DNA from: an uncultured Oscillospiraceae bacterium | GTDB lineage: Bacteria > Bacillota > Clostridia > Oscillospirales > Acutalibacteraceae | Length of the DNA: 10,467 nt | Assembly: GCA_905211675.1 (NCBI GenBank) | Contig: CAJMBP010000051.1 | Location: 1-10,467, forward strand | Direction: 5' to 3' | Shown: one piece after another, positions 1-6,622 of the stretch | How positions within the stretch are numbered: the stretch's first letter is position 1 | How the letters are laid out: the number at the start of each line of letters is the position of its first letter | Made by a program: the position numbers and the translations under genes | The notes under the pieces: model-generated | Told to the model about the DNA's origin: nothing | Database searches by the model: none | Seen by the model: the letters and a program-made list of their open reading frames with translations, nothing else

Positions 1-332
1 TTATAACGGTTAGTGGATGTTTTTTTGCAAGTGCGAATTCCGGGATGCTTTGTATCAACACTATTTGAGCCAATAAATTTCCAATAATCAAAAACATAAT
101 TATCATTATAATTAATTTTATTAGATTTTACAATAAAATTTAACATTAATTTGCCATTTTTGCTTATACTTAAGGCTTTATTTGTCCCATAAGTACTATT
201 TTTAATATCATTTAAGGTTCCATCAACATCAATTACTTGGACATCTTCATCAAGTATTTGTGTATCTTCAAGTCTTTTTTTTACTTGTTCTAAAATATTA
301 TCTTCATTTAAATTAAATTTTGTTAATAATTT
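1..332 (-). pseudogene. Unrecognised AT-rich open frame, 5'-truncated and running off the window
   Basis: Read on the minus strand, an uninterrupted frame of about 110 codons runs from just after an in-frame TAA (333-335) to the left edge. It begins KLLTKFNLNEDNILEQVKKR and later contains NYNDNYVFDYWKFIGSNSVD; the visible end is KKTSTNRY. No ATG, GTG or TTG occurs in frame before an internal ATG at 144-146, which has no Shine-Dalgarno site, so the normal 5' end seems to be missing. Composition is about 20% G+C over 61-333 by hand count, far below the neighbouring genes, and the residues are rich in N, K, I and D. I do not recognise a family. It could be the remnant of a transferred gene cut at the point where it meets the symporter terminator, or a real gene with an unusual start. 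No signal peptide or membrane segment is visible. The open frame is clear; calling it a pseudogene is inference. Confidence 0.4.
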
Positions 333-338
333 TTAAAC

Positions 339-368
339 AAAAAAGGAGCCGCGTCTTGCGACTCCTTT
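339..368 (-). terminator. Intrinsic terminator of the symporter gene
   Basis: On the minus strand, AAAGGAG-TCGC pairs with GCGG-CTCCTTT (one T-G wobble) to give an 11-bp stem with a 5-base loop (AAGAC). It is followed by a run of T residues. It lies only 5 bases after the symporter stop codon, as expected for a Rho-independent terminator. The plus-strand copy lacks a T-run after the stem, so it should work mainly for leftward transcription. Confidence 0.88.
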
Positions 369-373
369 GATAA

Positions 374-1909
374 TTATTCGGCTCCGTTTGCAACGGCCTC
401 TTCGGACTCTGCCTGAACATCGGGGTCAAAAGAAAGAATAGGCTTTACATCCTTGTGTTTAACCTTTCGGTCAATATAGTTCTTTGTAATTTTCATTACA
501 AGCGGTACCATTACAAGAACACCTATAAGGTTAGGTATCATCATAAGACCGTTAAAGGTATCCGAAATGTCCCATGCGAGCGAAGAGGTGAGTACCGCAC
601 CGAAGATAATGGTGCAAACATGAATAATGCGGAAAATAACGGTTGTTTTTGCACCGAAAAGATATTCCCAAGCCTTTGAGCCGTAGTGCGACCAGCCAAG
701 CACGGTTGTAAACGCAAACAAGAACATTGCGATTGCAACAAAGCGTTGACCTATGTTGCCCCAGCCGAAAACGCTGTTAAACGCGCCGCCTACAAGCGTT
801 GCGTCGGTGTATCCGCCGACAATCTCGCCTGTGCCGGCATTGAATACACCCGAGGTAAGAACAACAAGCGCTGTCATTGTGCAAACAACCATTGTGTCGG
901 CAAACACTTCGAAAATGCCCCACATACCCTGTTTTACGGGTTCCTTAACACTTGAGTTAGAGTGTACCATAACCGAAGAACCGAGACCTGCCTCGTTTGA
1001 AAACACACCGCGCTTAAAACCGTTGGTAATTGCTATAATTACAGCGCCCAAGCCGCCGCCTACAAAAGCTTCGGGTTTAAATGCGTTAACAAAGATTGCC
1101 TTGAAGGCAGGAATGATATTTGCGTAATTAACCCCTATTATTACAAGGCTGCCGAGAACAAATAAAACAACCATAAAGGGTACGATTTTTTCGGCAACAT
1201 TTGCAATGCGCTTAACGCCGCCTAAGGTTATCACAGCGGTGAGTGCCATAATAACAACGCCTAAAATTATGTTGTAAAGCGTAATTCCGCCGAATACCTC
1301 TATGCTTGAGAGCGCCTTTACATTAAACGCGGCAGAAACATTGGCAACAATTTTATTTACCTGACCCATACTGCCTATGCCGAAAGAAGCGAGCATTGTG
1401 AATATACAAAAAAGAACGGCTAAAATCTTACCTATGTATTTGCAGTTTTTCTTTTTGCCGAGACCGTCCTGCAAATAGTACATTGCGCCGCCAGACCATT
1501 CGCCGTTTTCATTTTTACGGCGGAAGAATATACCCAAAACATTTTCCGAGTAGTTTGTCATCATACCGAGGAACGCGGCAACCCACATCCAGAATACAGC
1601 GCCTGCGCCGCCTACACAGATAGCGGCGGCAACACCCGCTATATTACCTGTGCCTACCGTTGCGGCAAGCGCGGTACACAGCGCCTGAAACGGCGAGATA
1701 ACGCCTTTTTCTTTTCGATGCTTTATAACATCCTTTTTAAACAGACTGCCAAGGGTGTTTTTAAACCAAAGGCCTATGTGCGAAACTTGGAACACCTTTG
1801 TGCAAAGGGTGGTGATAACGCCTGTGCCAATAAGCAGGGTAAGACCCAACGCGCCCCAAACAACGCCATTGATACTGCCGTTAATTTCGGCAATCTTGTC
1901 AAGAATCAT
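374..1909 (-). CDS. Alanine/glycine:cation symporter (AGCS family)
   Basis: Integral membrane carrier that moves alanine or glycine with Na+ (or H+), a member of the AGCS family (SodiumAlanine symporter, AlsT/DagA-like). From the ATG at 1909 the protein has 511 residues with about ten hydrophobic segments. Family-typical stretches include GTGNIAGVA (residues 86-94), SGGAMYYLQ (139-147) and FSNEAGLGSS (303-312). The C-terminus is a hydrophilic acidic tail (about 480-511). I chose this ATG because AAGGAG lies 10 bases upstream (1920-1925); a longer in-frame reading to 1975 would run through the terminator hairpin of the leader and is very unlikely. The gene is alone in its unit: a tandem glycine riboswitch and conditional terminator precede it and a strong terminator follows. 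That context makes glycine the likely physiological substrate, although family members also carry alanine. Import for use as carbon/nitrogen source or removal of excess glycine are both possible directions. Confidence 0.93.
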   Translation of the reverse strand: MILDKIAEINGSINGVVWGALGLTLLIGTGVITTLCTKVFQVSHIGLWFKNTLGSLFKKDVIKHRKEKGVISPFQALCTALAATVGTGNIAGVAAAICVGGAGAVFWMWVAAFLGMMTNYSENVLGIFFRRKNENGEWSGGAMYYLQDGLGKKKNCKYIGKILAVLFCIFTMLASFGIGSMGQVNKIVANVSAAFNVKALSSIEVFGGITLYNIILGVVIMALTAVITLGGVKRIANVAEKIVPFMVVLFVLGSLVIIGVNYANIIPAFKAIFVNAFKPEAFVGGGLGAVIIAITNGFKRGVFSNEAGLGSSVMVHSNSSVKEPVKQGMWGIFEVFADTMVVCTMTALVVLTSGVFNAGTGEIVGGYTDATLVGGAFNSVFGWGNIGQRFVAIAMFLFAFTTVLGWSHYGSKAWEYLFGAKTTVIFRIIHVCTIIFGAVLTSSLAWDISDTFNGLMMIPNLIGVLVMVPLVMKITKNYIDRKVKHKDVKPILSFDPDVQAESEEAVANGAE

Positions 1910-1936
1910 TTTCCGACAACTCCTTAAAAAATTTGC

Positions 1937-1972
1937 AAAATAAAATCGGACCGCACCAAAAGCGCGGCCCGA
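1937..1972 (-). terminator. Riboswitch expression-platform terminator upstream of the symporter
   Basis: Minus-strand arms TCGGGCCGCGC and its partner (1946-1972) form an 11-bp stem with two G-T wobbles and a TTTTG loop, followed by TTTTATTTTG. It sits between the second glycine aptamer and the symporter ribosome binding site, the place for a ligand-controlled terminator. Between it and the aptamer lies a small 6-bp hairpin (1988-2002, ACTACT-TTC-AGTAGT) that may take part in switching. The alternative antiterminator structure was not worked out, so ON versus OFF is inferred from the family, where glycine usually permits read-through. Confidence 0.8.
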
Positions 1973-2009
1973 CAAAACAACAAAATTACTACTGAAAGTA
2001 GTTTTAAAG

Positions 2010-2183
2010 CTTTGTCCTTTTGCCTGAGAGATTTACGCGCTTTACGCTTTGCCCCTTCGGCACCTGAATTTAATCAGGCTTCTCCAAAGTGCTATCCGCT
2101 TACAGTCCTCACCCAATAGGGCACCTGAGAGTGTTACTCCTTCGGTCGGCTGTTAAACCATTTCCTGCAAGCATCATATAGCA
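2010..2183 (-). promoter_or_regulatory. Tandem glycine riboswitch with leader-linker kink-turn helix
   Basis: Two type-related aptamers are visible on the minus strand. Each has the conserved CCGAAGG element (2138-2145 and 2053-2060) and CTCTCAGG element (2124-2131 and 2023-2030). Aptamer 1 closes with P1 GCTTGCAG (2165-2172) against CTGTAAGC (2098-2105). Aptamer 2 closes with CTTTG (2085-2089) against CAAAG (2010-2014) and has the usual GGAGA after P1; aptamer 1 has GGAAA at that place. Just outside aptamer 1, TGCTAT in the leader (2178-2183) is perfectly complementary to ATAGCA in the linker (2090-2095), giving the P0/kink-turn helix known in complete tandem glycine riboswitches. The RNA binds glycine and should control read-through at the terminator at 1946-1972 and thus symporter expression. 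Confidence 0.95.
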
Positions 2184-2204
2184 AATATTAAATTTACATT
2201 AAGC

Positions 2205-2232
2205 ATTATACCATTAAATTTTAAAAAATCAA
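2205..2232 (-). promoter_or_regulatory. SigA-type promoter for the riboswitch-symporter unit
   Basis: On the minus strand, TTGATT (2227-2232) and TATAAT (2205-2210) are separated by 16 bases, and the -10 box is preceded by TGG, an extended -10 motif. Expected transcription start is near 2198, which leaves about 15 bases before the kink-turn leader helix at 2183, so the whole riboswitch would be transcribed. The -35 box lies inside one arm of the aspS terminator hairpin. Confidence 0.75.
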
Positions 2233-2260
2233 CCCTTTTTCGACATAAGGGTTGATTTTT
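2224..2260. terminator. Terminator after aspS, probably bidirectional
   Basis: A 14-bp perfect stem (2224-2237 with 2247-2260; core AATCAACCCTT / AAGGGTTGATT) and a 9-base loop lie 25 bases after the aspS stop. The outer stem gives A-runs on one side and T-runs on the other on both strands, so it can act as an intrinsic terminator either way. For the genes here the leftward direction matters: it ends minD-mgsA-hisS-aspS transcription just before the symporter leader. Confidence 0.88.
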
Positions 2261-2285
2261 AGCGGTTTATATTGCATTTTCGCGT

Positions 2286-4076
2286 TTATTCGTTTGTATT
2301 ATCGGTAATTGCTATAGCAAGGTCGCTAAGCTGAATATCGTCAACAGGACCGGGAGCGCCGGACATAAGCTCGGCAGAGGTTGCAACCTTGGGGAAGGCA
2401 ATAACATCGCGCAGCGAATCACTGCCTGTCATAATCATACAAAGTCGGTCAAGGCCTATGCCCATGCCGCCGTGAGGCGGAGCACCGTAGCGGAAAGCAC
2501 CTGTAAGAAAACCGAATTTTTGCTCGGCCTCTTCATCCGAAAGGCCTAACGCTCTGAACATCTGTGCTTGAAGCTCGGGGTCGGTTATGCGGATAGAACC
2601 GCTTGACAGCTCTGTTCCGTTAAGAACCAAATCATAGGCGTTGGCATAAACCTTTTCTGGCGCCGTTTCAAGATAGGGTATGCACTCATCAAGCGGTGCT
2701 GTAAACGGGTGGTGCATTGCGTCCCATTTACCTGTTTCTTCGTTGTATTCAAAAAACGGAAACTCGGTTATCCACAAGAAATTGTACTTATTTTTAGGTA
2801 TTATATCAAGCCGCTTTGCAACCGTCAGGCGAAGCGCGCCGAGCACCGACAGAGCAACCGATTTTTTGTCGGCAACAATAAATACAACATCGCCCTTTTC
2901 GGCGTTTGTGCGGTCAAGAATTTGTGCCATTTCCTGCTCGGTCATAAATTTGGCGAAAGAGCAACTCGGAGCGTCCTCAACCCAACGTATAAACGCAAGA
3001 CCTTTTGCGCCTATACCCTTTGCTTCTTCGGTGAGCTTGTCAATTTCTTTGCGTGTGTAAACATTAACCGCATTTTTTGCAGTAATTGCACGAACCGTAC
3101 CTCCGTTTTTAACAGTGTCGGCAAATACGCCGAAGCCGCAGTTTTCAACAATGTCGGATATGTCCTTGATTTTCATATCAAAGCGGGTATCGGGCTTGTC
3201 AGAGCCGTAGTTATTCATAGCGTCGTCATAACGCATACGCGGCAGGGGAGTCGCAACCTCAATGCCCAAAACCTCTTTAAAAAGGCGGCTTACATAACCC
3301 TCGGCTATTGCAAAAATGTCATCACGCTCTACAAAAGACATTTCAAGGTCAATCTGTGTAAATTCGGGCTGACGGTCGGCGCGTAAATCTTCGTCACGGT
3401 AGCAACGAGCCAGCTGCATATAACGGTCAAAGCCTGAGAGCATAAGTAACTGCTTATACATCTGCGGTGATTGCGGCAGAGCAAAAAAACTGCCCTTGTG
3501 TATGCGAGAGGGCACCAAATAGTCGCGCGCGCCCTCGGGGGTAGATTTAATGAGCGTCGGAGTTTCAATTTCTATAAAACCGTTTTCGTCAAAATAGTCA
3601 CGTGTTACCTTAGCAATTTTATGGCGCATTAAAATGTTTTTTTGCAGGTCTGCGCGCCGCAGGTCAAGATAGCGGTATTTAAGGCGTAAATCTTCTTTGG
3701 CGTTGCTGTTTTCAACAATTTCAAAGGGAGGGGTTTTTGATTCGCCGAGCACCTTAAGTGTATCAACCTCTATTTCAATTTCACCCGTGGGTATTTCGGT
3801 ATTTACAGACGAGCGCAAACGCACCTTGCCCTTTGCCATAACAACAAATTCGCTGCGCAAAGCGAAAGCTTTATCAAAAATTTCACGGTCGGTGTTGTCG
3901 TCAAATGCCAACTGCACAATACCTGTGCGGTCGCGCAAATCAACAAATATAAGCGCGCCCAAGTCACGCTGACGCTGTACCCAACCGCAAACAACTACTT
4001 CTTTATCTATCTCGTTTTTTGTAAGCGTACCGCAATAATTGGTACGCTTAAGTCCGTTCATTCTGTCAAGTTTCAA
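2286..4076 (-). CDS. aspS: Aspartyl-tRNA synthetase
   Basis: Class II cytoplasmic enzyme that charges tRNA(Asp) with aspartate using ATP. The 596-residue protein has the normal bacterial AspRS length. An N-terminal OB-fold anticodon-binding domain (about 12-115) includes GWVQRQRDLGALIFVDLRDR (31-50). The catalytic core carries YRDEDLRADRQPEFTQ (226-241, motif 2) and GIGLDRL (539-545, motif 3), and the bacterial GAD insertion lies at about 300-410. The residue after RRRD/RQRD is Leu39; leucine there is typical of discriminating (tRNA-Asp-only) bacterial enzymes, histidine of non-discriminating ones, so this one is probably discriminating. The start is TTG at 4074-4076: AGAAGGTG (4082-4089) lies 5 bases upstream, whereas the ATG five codons later has no ribosome binding site at a usable distance. 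It follows hisS by 17 bases and is the last gene of the minD unit. A perfect inverted repeat lies in its first codons. Confidence 0.97.
   Translation of the reverse strand: MKLDRMNGLKRTNYCGTLTKNEIDKEVVVCGWVQRQRDLGALIFVDLRDRTGIVQLAFDDNTDREIFDKAFALRSEFVVMAKGKVRLRSSVNTEIPTGEIEIEVDTLKVLGESKTPPFEIVENSNAKEDLRLKYRYLDLRRADLQKNILMRHKIAKVTRDYFDENGFIEIETPTLIKSTPEGARDYLVPSRIHKGSFFALPQSPQMYKQLLMLSGFDRYMQLARCYRDEDLRADRQPEFTQIDLEMSFVERDDIFAIAEGYVSRLFKEVLGIEVATPLPRMRYDDAMNNYGSDKPDTRFDMKIKDISDIVENCGFGVFADTVKNGGTVRAITAKNAVNVYTRKEIDKLTEEAKGIGAKGLAFIRWVEDAPSCSFAKFMTEQEMAQILDRTNAEKGDVVFIVADKKSVALSVLGALRLTVAKRLDIIPKNKYNFLWITEFPFFEYNEETGKWDAMHHPFTAPLDECIPYLETAPEKVYANAYDLVLNGTELSSGSIRITDPELQAQMFRALGLSDEEAEQKFGFLTGAFRYGAPPHGGMGIGLDRLCMIMTGSDSLRDVIAFPKVATSAELMSGAPGPVDDIQLSDLAIAITDNTNE
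4022..4050. repeat. Perfect 10-bp inverted repeat inside the start of aspS
   Basis: TAAGCGTACC (4022-4031) is exactly complementary to GGTACGCTTA (4041-4050), with a 9-base spacer. It falls at about +27 to +55 of the aspS reading frame and encodes residues around LKRTNYCGTLT. As RNA it would make a stable hairpin just after the initiating ribosome; as DNA it is a dyad. Function is unknown; the family-conserved peptide RTxYCG constrains part of it, so it may be chance. Confidence 0.6.
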
Positions 4077-4093
4077 AAAAACACCTTCTAATT

Positions 4094-5398
4094 TTACAAT
4101 GCCGATTCTTCAAGTGAAGAAAGAGCAGAATCAAGCTTAATCTTCATAAACTGTTCGGCAAAATTGTCAAGACTTACTTCTTTTATTTCGCCGGTGGACA
4201 TATTTTTAATGTTACAGCTGTTGTTAAACAGTTCGTTGTCGCCGATTACCGCGCTGTAAAGGGCGCCTATTTTATCGGCATATTTCATTTGAGCTTTAAG
4301 CCCTCTGCCGCATACATCACACTGGGCTTCAAAGCCGTCACGGCGAAGCTCGGTGCAAAGCGAGGTGGCTTTTACCGCCGCCGCATCGCCCATAGGCGCA
4401 ATGTAAATATCGCATTTTTTAGGCTCGGGAAAATCGGCGTTTTGATTTTTTAAAGCCAGCATTATGCGTTCAATACCCATAGCAAAGCCCAGAGCCGGCG
4501 TTTTGGGACCGCCCATTTGTGAAACAAGACCGTCATATCTGCCGCCGCCGCAAACGGTTGACTGCGCGCCTATGTCGCCCGACACAAACTCAAACACCGT
4601 TTTTGTGTAATAATCGAGTCCACGGACTATTTGCGGATTAACGGTATATTTAACGCCTGCCGCGTCAAGATGCGATTTTACACTGTCAAAGTGGTTTTGA
4701 CATTCTTCGCACAAAAAGTCTATTACCTTAGGCGCGTCTTTTGCAAGGGCAGAGCATACGGGTGATTTGCAATCGAGTATTCGCATGGGGTTGCGGCCCA
4801 GCCTGTCACGGCAGGTTTCACAAAGCTCGTCAATATGGGATGAAAAATACTCGCCGAGCGCCTTGTGATAATTTTTTCTGCATTCGGGGCAGCCTATTGA
4901 ATTTATTTCGAGTGAAATATCTTTAAGACCGATGGTCTCAAGCACCTGCAAAGCGAGCAATATAATTTCGGCATCGGCCGCCGGTGAAGCCGCGCCGAAG
5001 CATTCCACGCCGAATTGATGAAATTCACGCAGTCTGCCTGCCTGCGGCTTTTCGTAACGGTAACAACCGCCCACATAACAAACCTTTACGGGCAAGGCGC
5101 CGTTTACAAGACCGTTTTCGATAACACTGCGCACAGTACCCGCGGTAAGCTCGGGCCGCAGGGTTATTGAGCGCCCGCCCTTATCGTCAAAGGTGTACAT
5201 TTCTTTTTGAACAACATCGGTGGTGTCGCCCACACTGCGCAAAAATACCTCGGTGTGTTCAAAAACAGGAACGCGTATTTCACGAAAGCCGTAAAGCGAT
5301 GCTGTTTCTAACATTTTGCCCTCGACAAACTGAAATTTGTGAGAGTCTGAGGGTAACATATCGTTCGTGCCCTTTACGGCACGGTTAATTTCTGCCAT
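4094..5398 (-). CDS. hisS: Histidyl-tRNA synthetase
   Basis: Class II cytoplasmic enzyme that charges tRNA(His). The protein has 434 residues, standard for bacterial HisRS. It opens with KGTNDMLP (9-16), has RYEKPQAGRLREFHQFGVE (114-132, motif 2), the histidine-specific RGLDYYT (259-265), GGGRYDGL (284-291) and motif 3 LGFAMGIERIML (303-314). The insertion domain is the cysteine-rich Firmicute form (CPEC at 170-173, CETC at 193-196, CEEC at 230-233), which could bind a metal, though this is not shown. The C-terminal anticodon-binding domain has KAQMKYADKIGA (368-379). The ATG at 5396-5398 is supported by AGGAAG nine bases upstream. It lies 26 bases after the mgsA-like gene and 17 before aspS; hisS-aspS adjacency is common in Firmicutes. 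No T-box leader precedes it, so expression must depend on the upstream operon promoter or translation. Confidence 0.97.
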   Translation of the reverse strand: MAEINRAVKGTNDMLPSDSHKFQFVEGKMLETASLYGFREIRVPVFEHTEVFLRSVGDTTDVVQKEMYTFDDKGGRSITLRPELTAGTVRSVIENGLVNGALPVKVCYVGGCYRYEKPQAGRLREFHQFGVECFGAASPAADAEIILLALQVLETIGLKDISLEINSIGCPECRKNYHKALGEYFSSHIDELCETCRDRLGRNPMRILDCKSPVCSALAKDAPKVIDFLCEECQNHFDSVKSHLDAAGVKYTVNPQIVRGLDYYTKTVFEFVSGDIGAQSTVCGGGRYDGLVSQMGGPKTPALGFAMGIERIMLALKNQNADFPEPKKCDIYIAPMGDAAAVKATSLCTELRRDGFEAQCDVCGRGLKAQMKYADKIGALYSAVIGDNELFNNSCNIKNMSTGEIKEVSLDNFAEQFMKIKLDSALSSLEESAL

Positions 5399-5424
5399 TT
5401 TGAAAAACTTCCTGACTTTTGAAT

Positions 5425-5826
5425 TTATGAGTTTTTAAGAATTTCGCGCCAGTCAAGGTCGCCGCGTTCAAGACCGTGAATAAGCACCTCGGCTGTTGCA
5501 ATGTTTGTAGCAACAGGAATATTGTGAACGTCGCAAAGGCGTAAAAGCGCCTGCTCATCAGGCTCGTTGGGCTTGGGGTTTAACGGGTCGCGGAAGAGTA
5601 ATAAAAGGTCGATTTCATCACAGCCAATGCGTGAGGCTATCTGCTGTGCGCCGCCCTGAGAGCCGGCTAAAAAGCGGGTAATCTGAAGCCCGGTTGCCTC
5701 AGCCGTTGTTTTACCCGTGGTGCCGGTGGCCACAAGATTATGCCTGCTCAATATACCGCAATATGCGATACAAAACTGTACCATAAGTTCTTTTTTTGAA
5801 TCGTGCGCTATTAAAGCAATTGTCAT
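5425..5826 (-). CDS. mgsA: Methylglyoxal synthase homologue with altered active site
   Basis: Methylglyoxal synthase converts dihydroxyacetone phosphate to methylglyoxal plus phosphate in the cytoplasm, a bypass of lower glycolysis. This protein is 133 residues, typical of the compact Firmicute form, and aligns over its whole length: IALIAHD (3-9), the phosphate-loop ATGTTGKTTAEATG (33-46), FRDPL (78-82), EPDEQALLRLCDV (88-100) and PVATNIATAEVLI (104-116). However, the usual SGPxGGDQQ segment reads AGSQGGAQQ (54-62). The catalytic aspartate (Asp71 in E. coli) is therefore Ala60, the phosphate-contacting serine is Ala54, and the histidine matching E. coli His98 is Asn87. His8, Asp9, Asp80 and Asp90 remain. 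The changes were checked at the base level (GCA at 5647-5649; AAC at 5566-5568). It may be inactive, altered in chemistry, or a ligand-binding member of the MGS-like superfamily as in CarB and PurH. AAGGGGG lies 7 bases before the ATG. Gene identity is sure by homology, activity is not. Confidence 0.85.
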   Translation of the reverse strand: MTIALIAHDSKKELMVQFCIAYCGILSRHNLVATGTTGKTTAEATGLQITRFLAGSQGGAQQIASRIGCDEIDLLLLFRDPLNPKPNEPDEQALLRLCDVHNIPVATNIATAEVLIHGLERGDLDWREILKNS

Positions 5827-5854
5827 TTTTTTGCCCCCTTGGAATTGAAATATT

Positions 5855-6586
5855 TTATATTTTTTTAATTTTAGGTAACTTTATGTCTTCACCGCAGAGT
5901 CGGCGGGCTATTCTGTTAACCGCCTTAAAACCGCGGCATTTTAAATTAATACGGTGATTTACCGATAACAGCATAAGCTCATCACTTTGAGGAACAAGCC
6001 CTAAAAGCCTGAAACCCGATATATCTATTATATCGTCAATATTGCTGTATATCTTCTTTTTTATATATTCTGCGTTGAAACGGTTTATTATGAGCCTTGG
6101 CGGAATTTTAAATTCGCCCAACGCGCCGCAAACCGCCGCCGCGTCACGCACTGAAACAGGGTCGGGATTGCAGACCGCCAAAAACTGCGTATCAGAGCCG
6201 ATTACCGAGTAAAGCGAAAAATCCACGCCCGCCGGAAAATCAAATATAACCGCGTCATACTTTGACTTTACACTTTCTGCAAAACTGCACAGCGCCGATT
6301 TTTCTATACTTCCGGCATTTATAGGCGCCGGAATAATATTTATAAGCGGATTTGCAGGCGCCGTGTAGGTTGCATCCGAAACGGGTTGACCACACAGAAC
6401 ATCGCCTAAATCAAAGACAACCTGACCGTCAACGCCTAAAAGTATATCGAGGCAACGAAGACCCTCGTCCATATCGACAAGCAAAACACTTTTGCCTGAA
6501 TTTGCAAAAGCGAGAGCCAAAGCGGCACATACGGTTGATTTGCCGGTTCCGCCTTTGCCTGAAGTAGTGGCCAAACAAATACCCAT
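5855..6586 (-). CDS. minD: MinD-like ParA/Mrp-family ATPase, short C-terminus
   Basis: MinD is a membrane-cycling ATPase that places the division septum by recruiting MinC. The 243-residue protein has the deviant Walker A KGGTGKST (11-18) with signature Lys11, VDMDEGLRCLDILLG (37-51), which matches the MinD VDxDxGLRNLDxxLG signature, the Walker B/switch region FDFPAG (115-120), NPDPVSVRDA (140-149) and INRF (167-170). Near the end it has FKAVNRIARRLCGED (220-234), the family's IARRLLGE stretch, but then stops after LPKIKKI. Ordinary MinD proteins continue 15-25 residues to an amphipathic membrane-targeting helix, so this one lacks it or has only a basic remnant. GGGTGA lies 7 bases before the ATG. 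minC and minE are not in the window; a promoter sits directly upstream and the mgsA-like gene follows after 28 bases. The alternative is another MinD/ParA-like positioning ATPase, but motifs and context favour MinD ancestry. Confidence 0.85.
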   Translation of the reverse strand: MGICLATTSGKGGTGKSTVCAALALAFANSGKSVLLVDMDEGLRCLDILLGVDGQVVFDLGDVLCGQPVSDATYTAPANPLINIIPAPINAGSIEKSALCSFAESVKSKYDAVIFDFPAGVDFSLYSVIGSDTQFLAVCNPDPVSVRDAAAVCGALGEFKIPPRLIINRFNAEYIKKKIYSNIDDIIDISGFRLLGLVPQSDELMLLSVNHRINLKCRGFKAVNRIARRLCGEDIKLPKIKKI

Positions 6587-6622
6587 AAAACCGTCACCCG
6601 CCTTTGATTCGACTTTCAGATT

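Noticed and set aside
35..45. GAATTCCGGG looks like a cloning linker with an EcoRI site.
   Set aside because: A six-base site is expected by chance and the open reading frame passes through it; no vector sequence is visible.
205..235. VIDVDGTL in the left-edge frame resembles HAD phosphatase motif I (DxDGT).
   Set aside because: The residues after it do not follow the HAD pattern, no other HAD motif is seen, and the match is short; treated as chance.
1910..1975. A 22-residue N-terminal extension of the symporter starting at 1975.
   Set aside because: It would translate the riboswitch terminator hairpin and has no ribosome binding site; the ATG at 1909 has AAGGAG upstream.
1961..2041. AGCGCG in aptamer 2 (2036-2041) can pair with CGCGCT in the terminator arm (1961-1966), a possible antiterminator.
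   Set aside because: Only 6 bp, and it would disrupt the aptamer while preventing termination, the opposite of the usual ON logic; not supported without folding.
2709..3386. Long plus-strand open frame opposite aspS (225 codons), and a similar one opposite mrdA at 7362-8039.
   Set aside because: They are antisense to strongly conserved coding sequence, have no recognisable motifs, and have compositions expected of shadow frames.
5399..5424. Possible T-box or leader upstream of hisS.
   Set aside because: The gap to the preceding gene is only 26 bases, with a ribosome binding site and nothing else.
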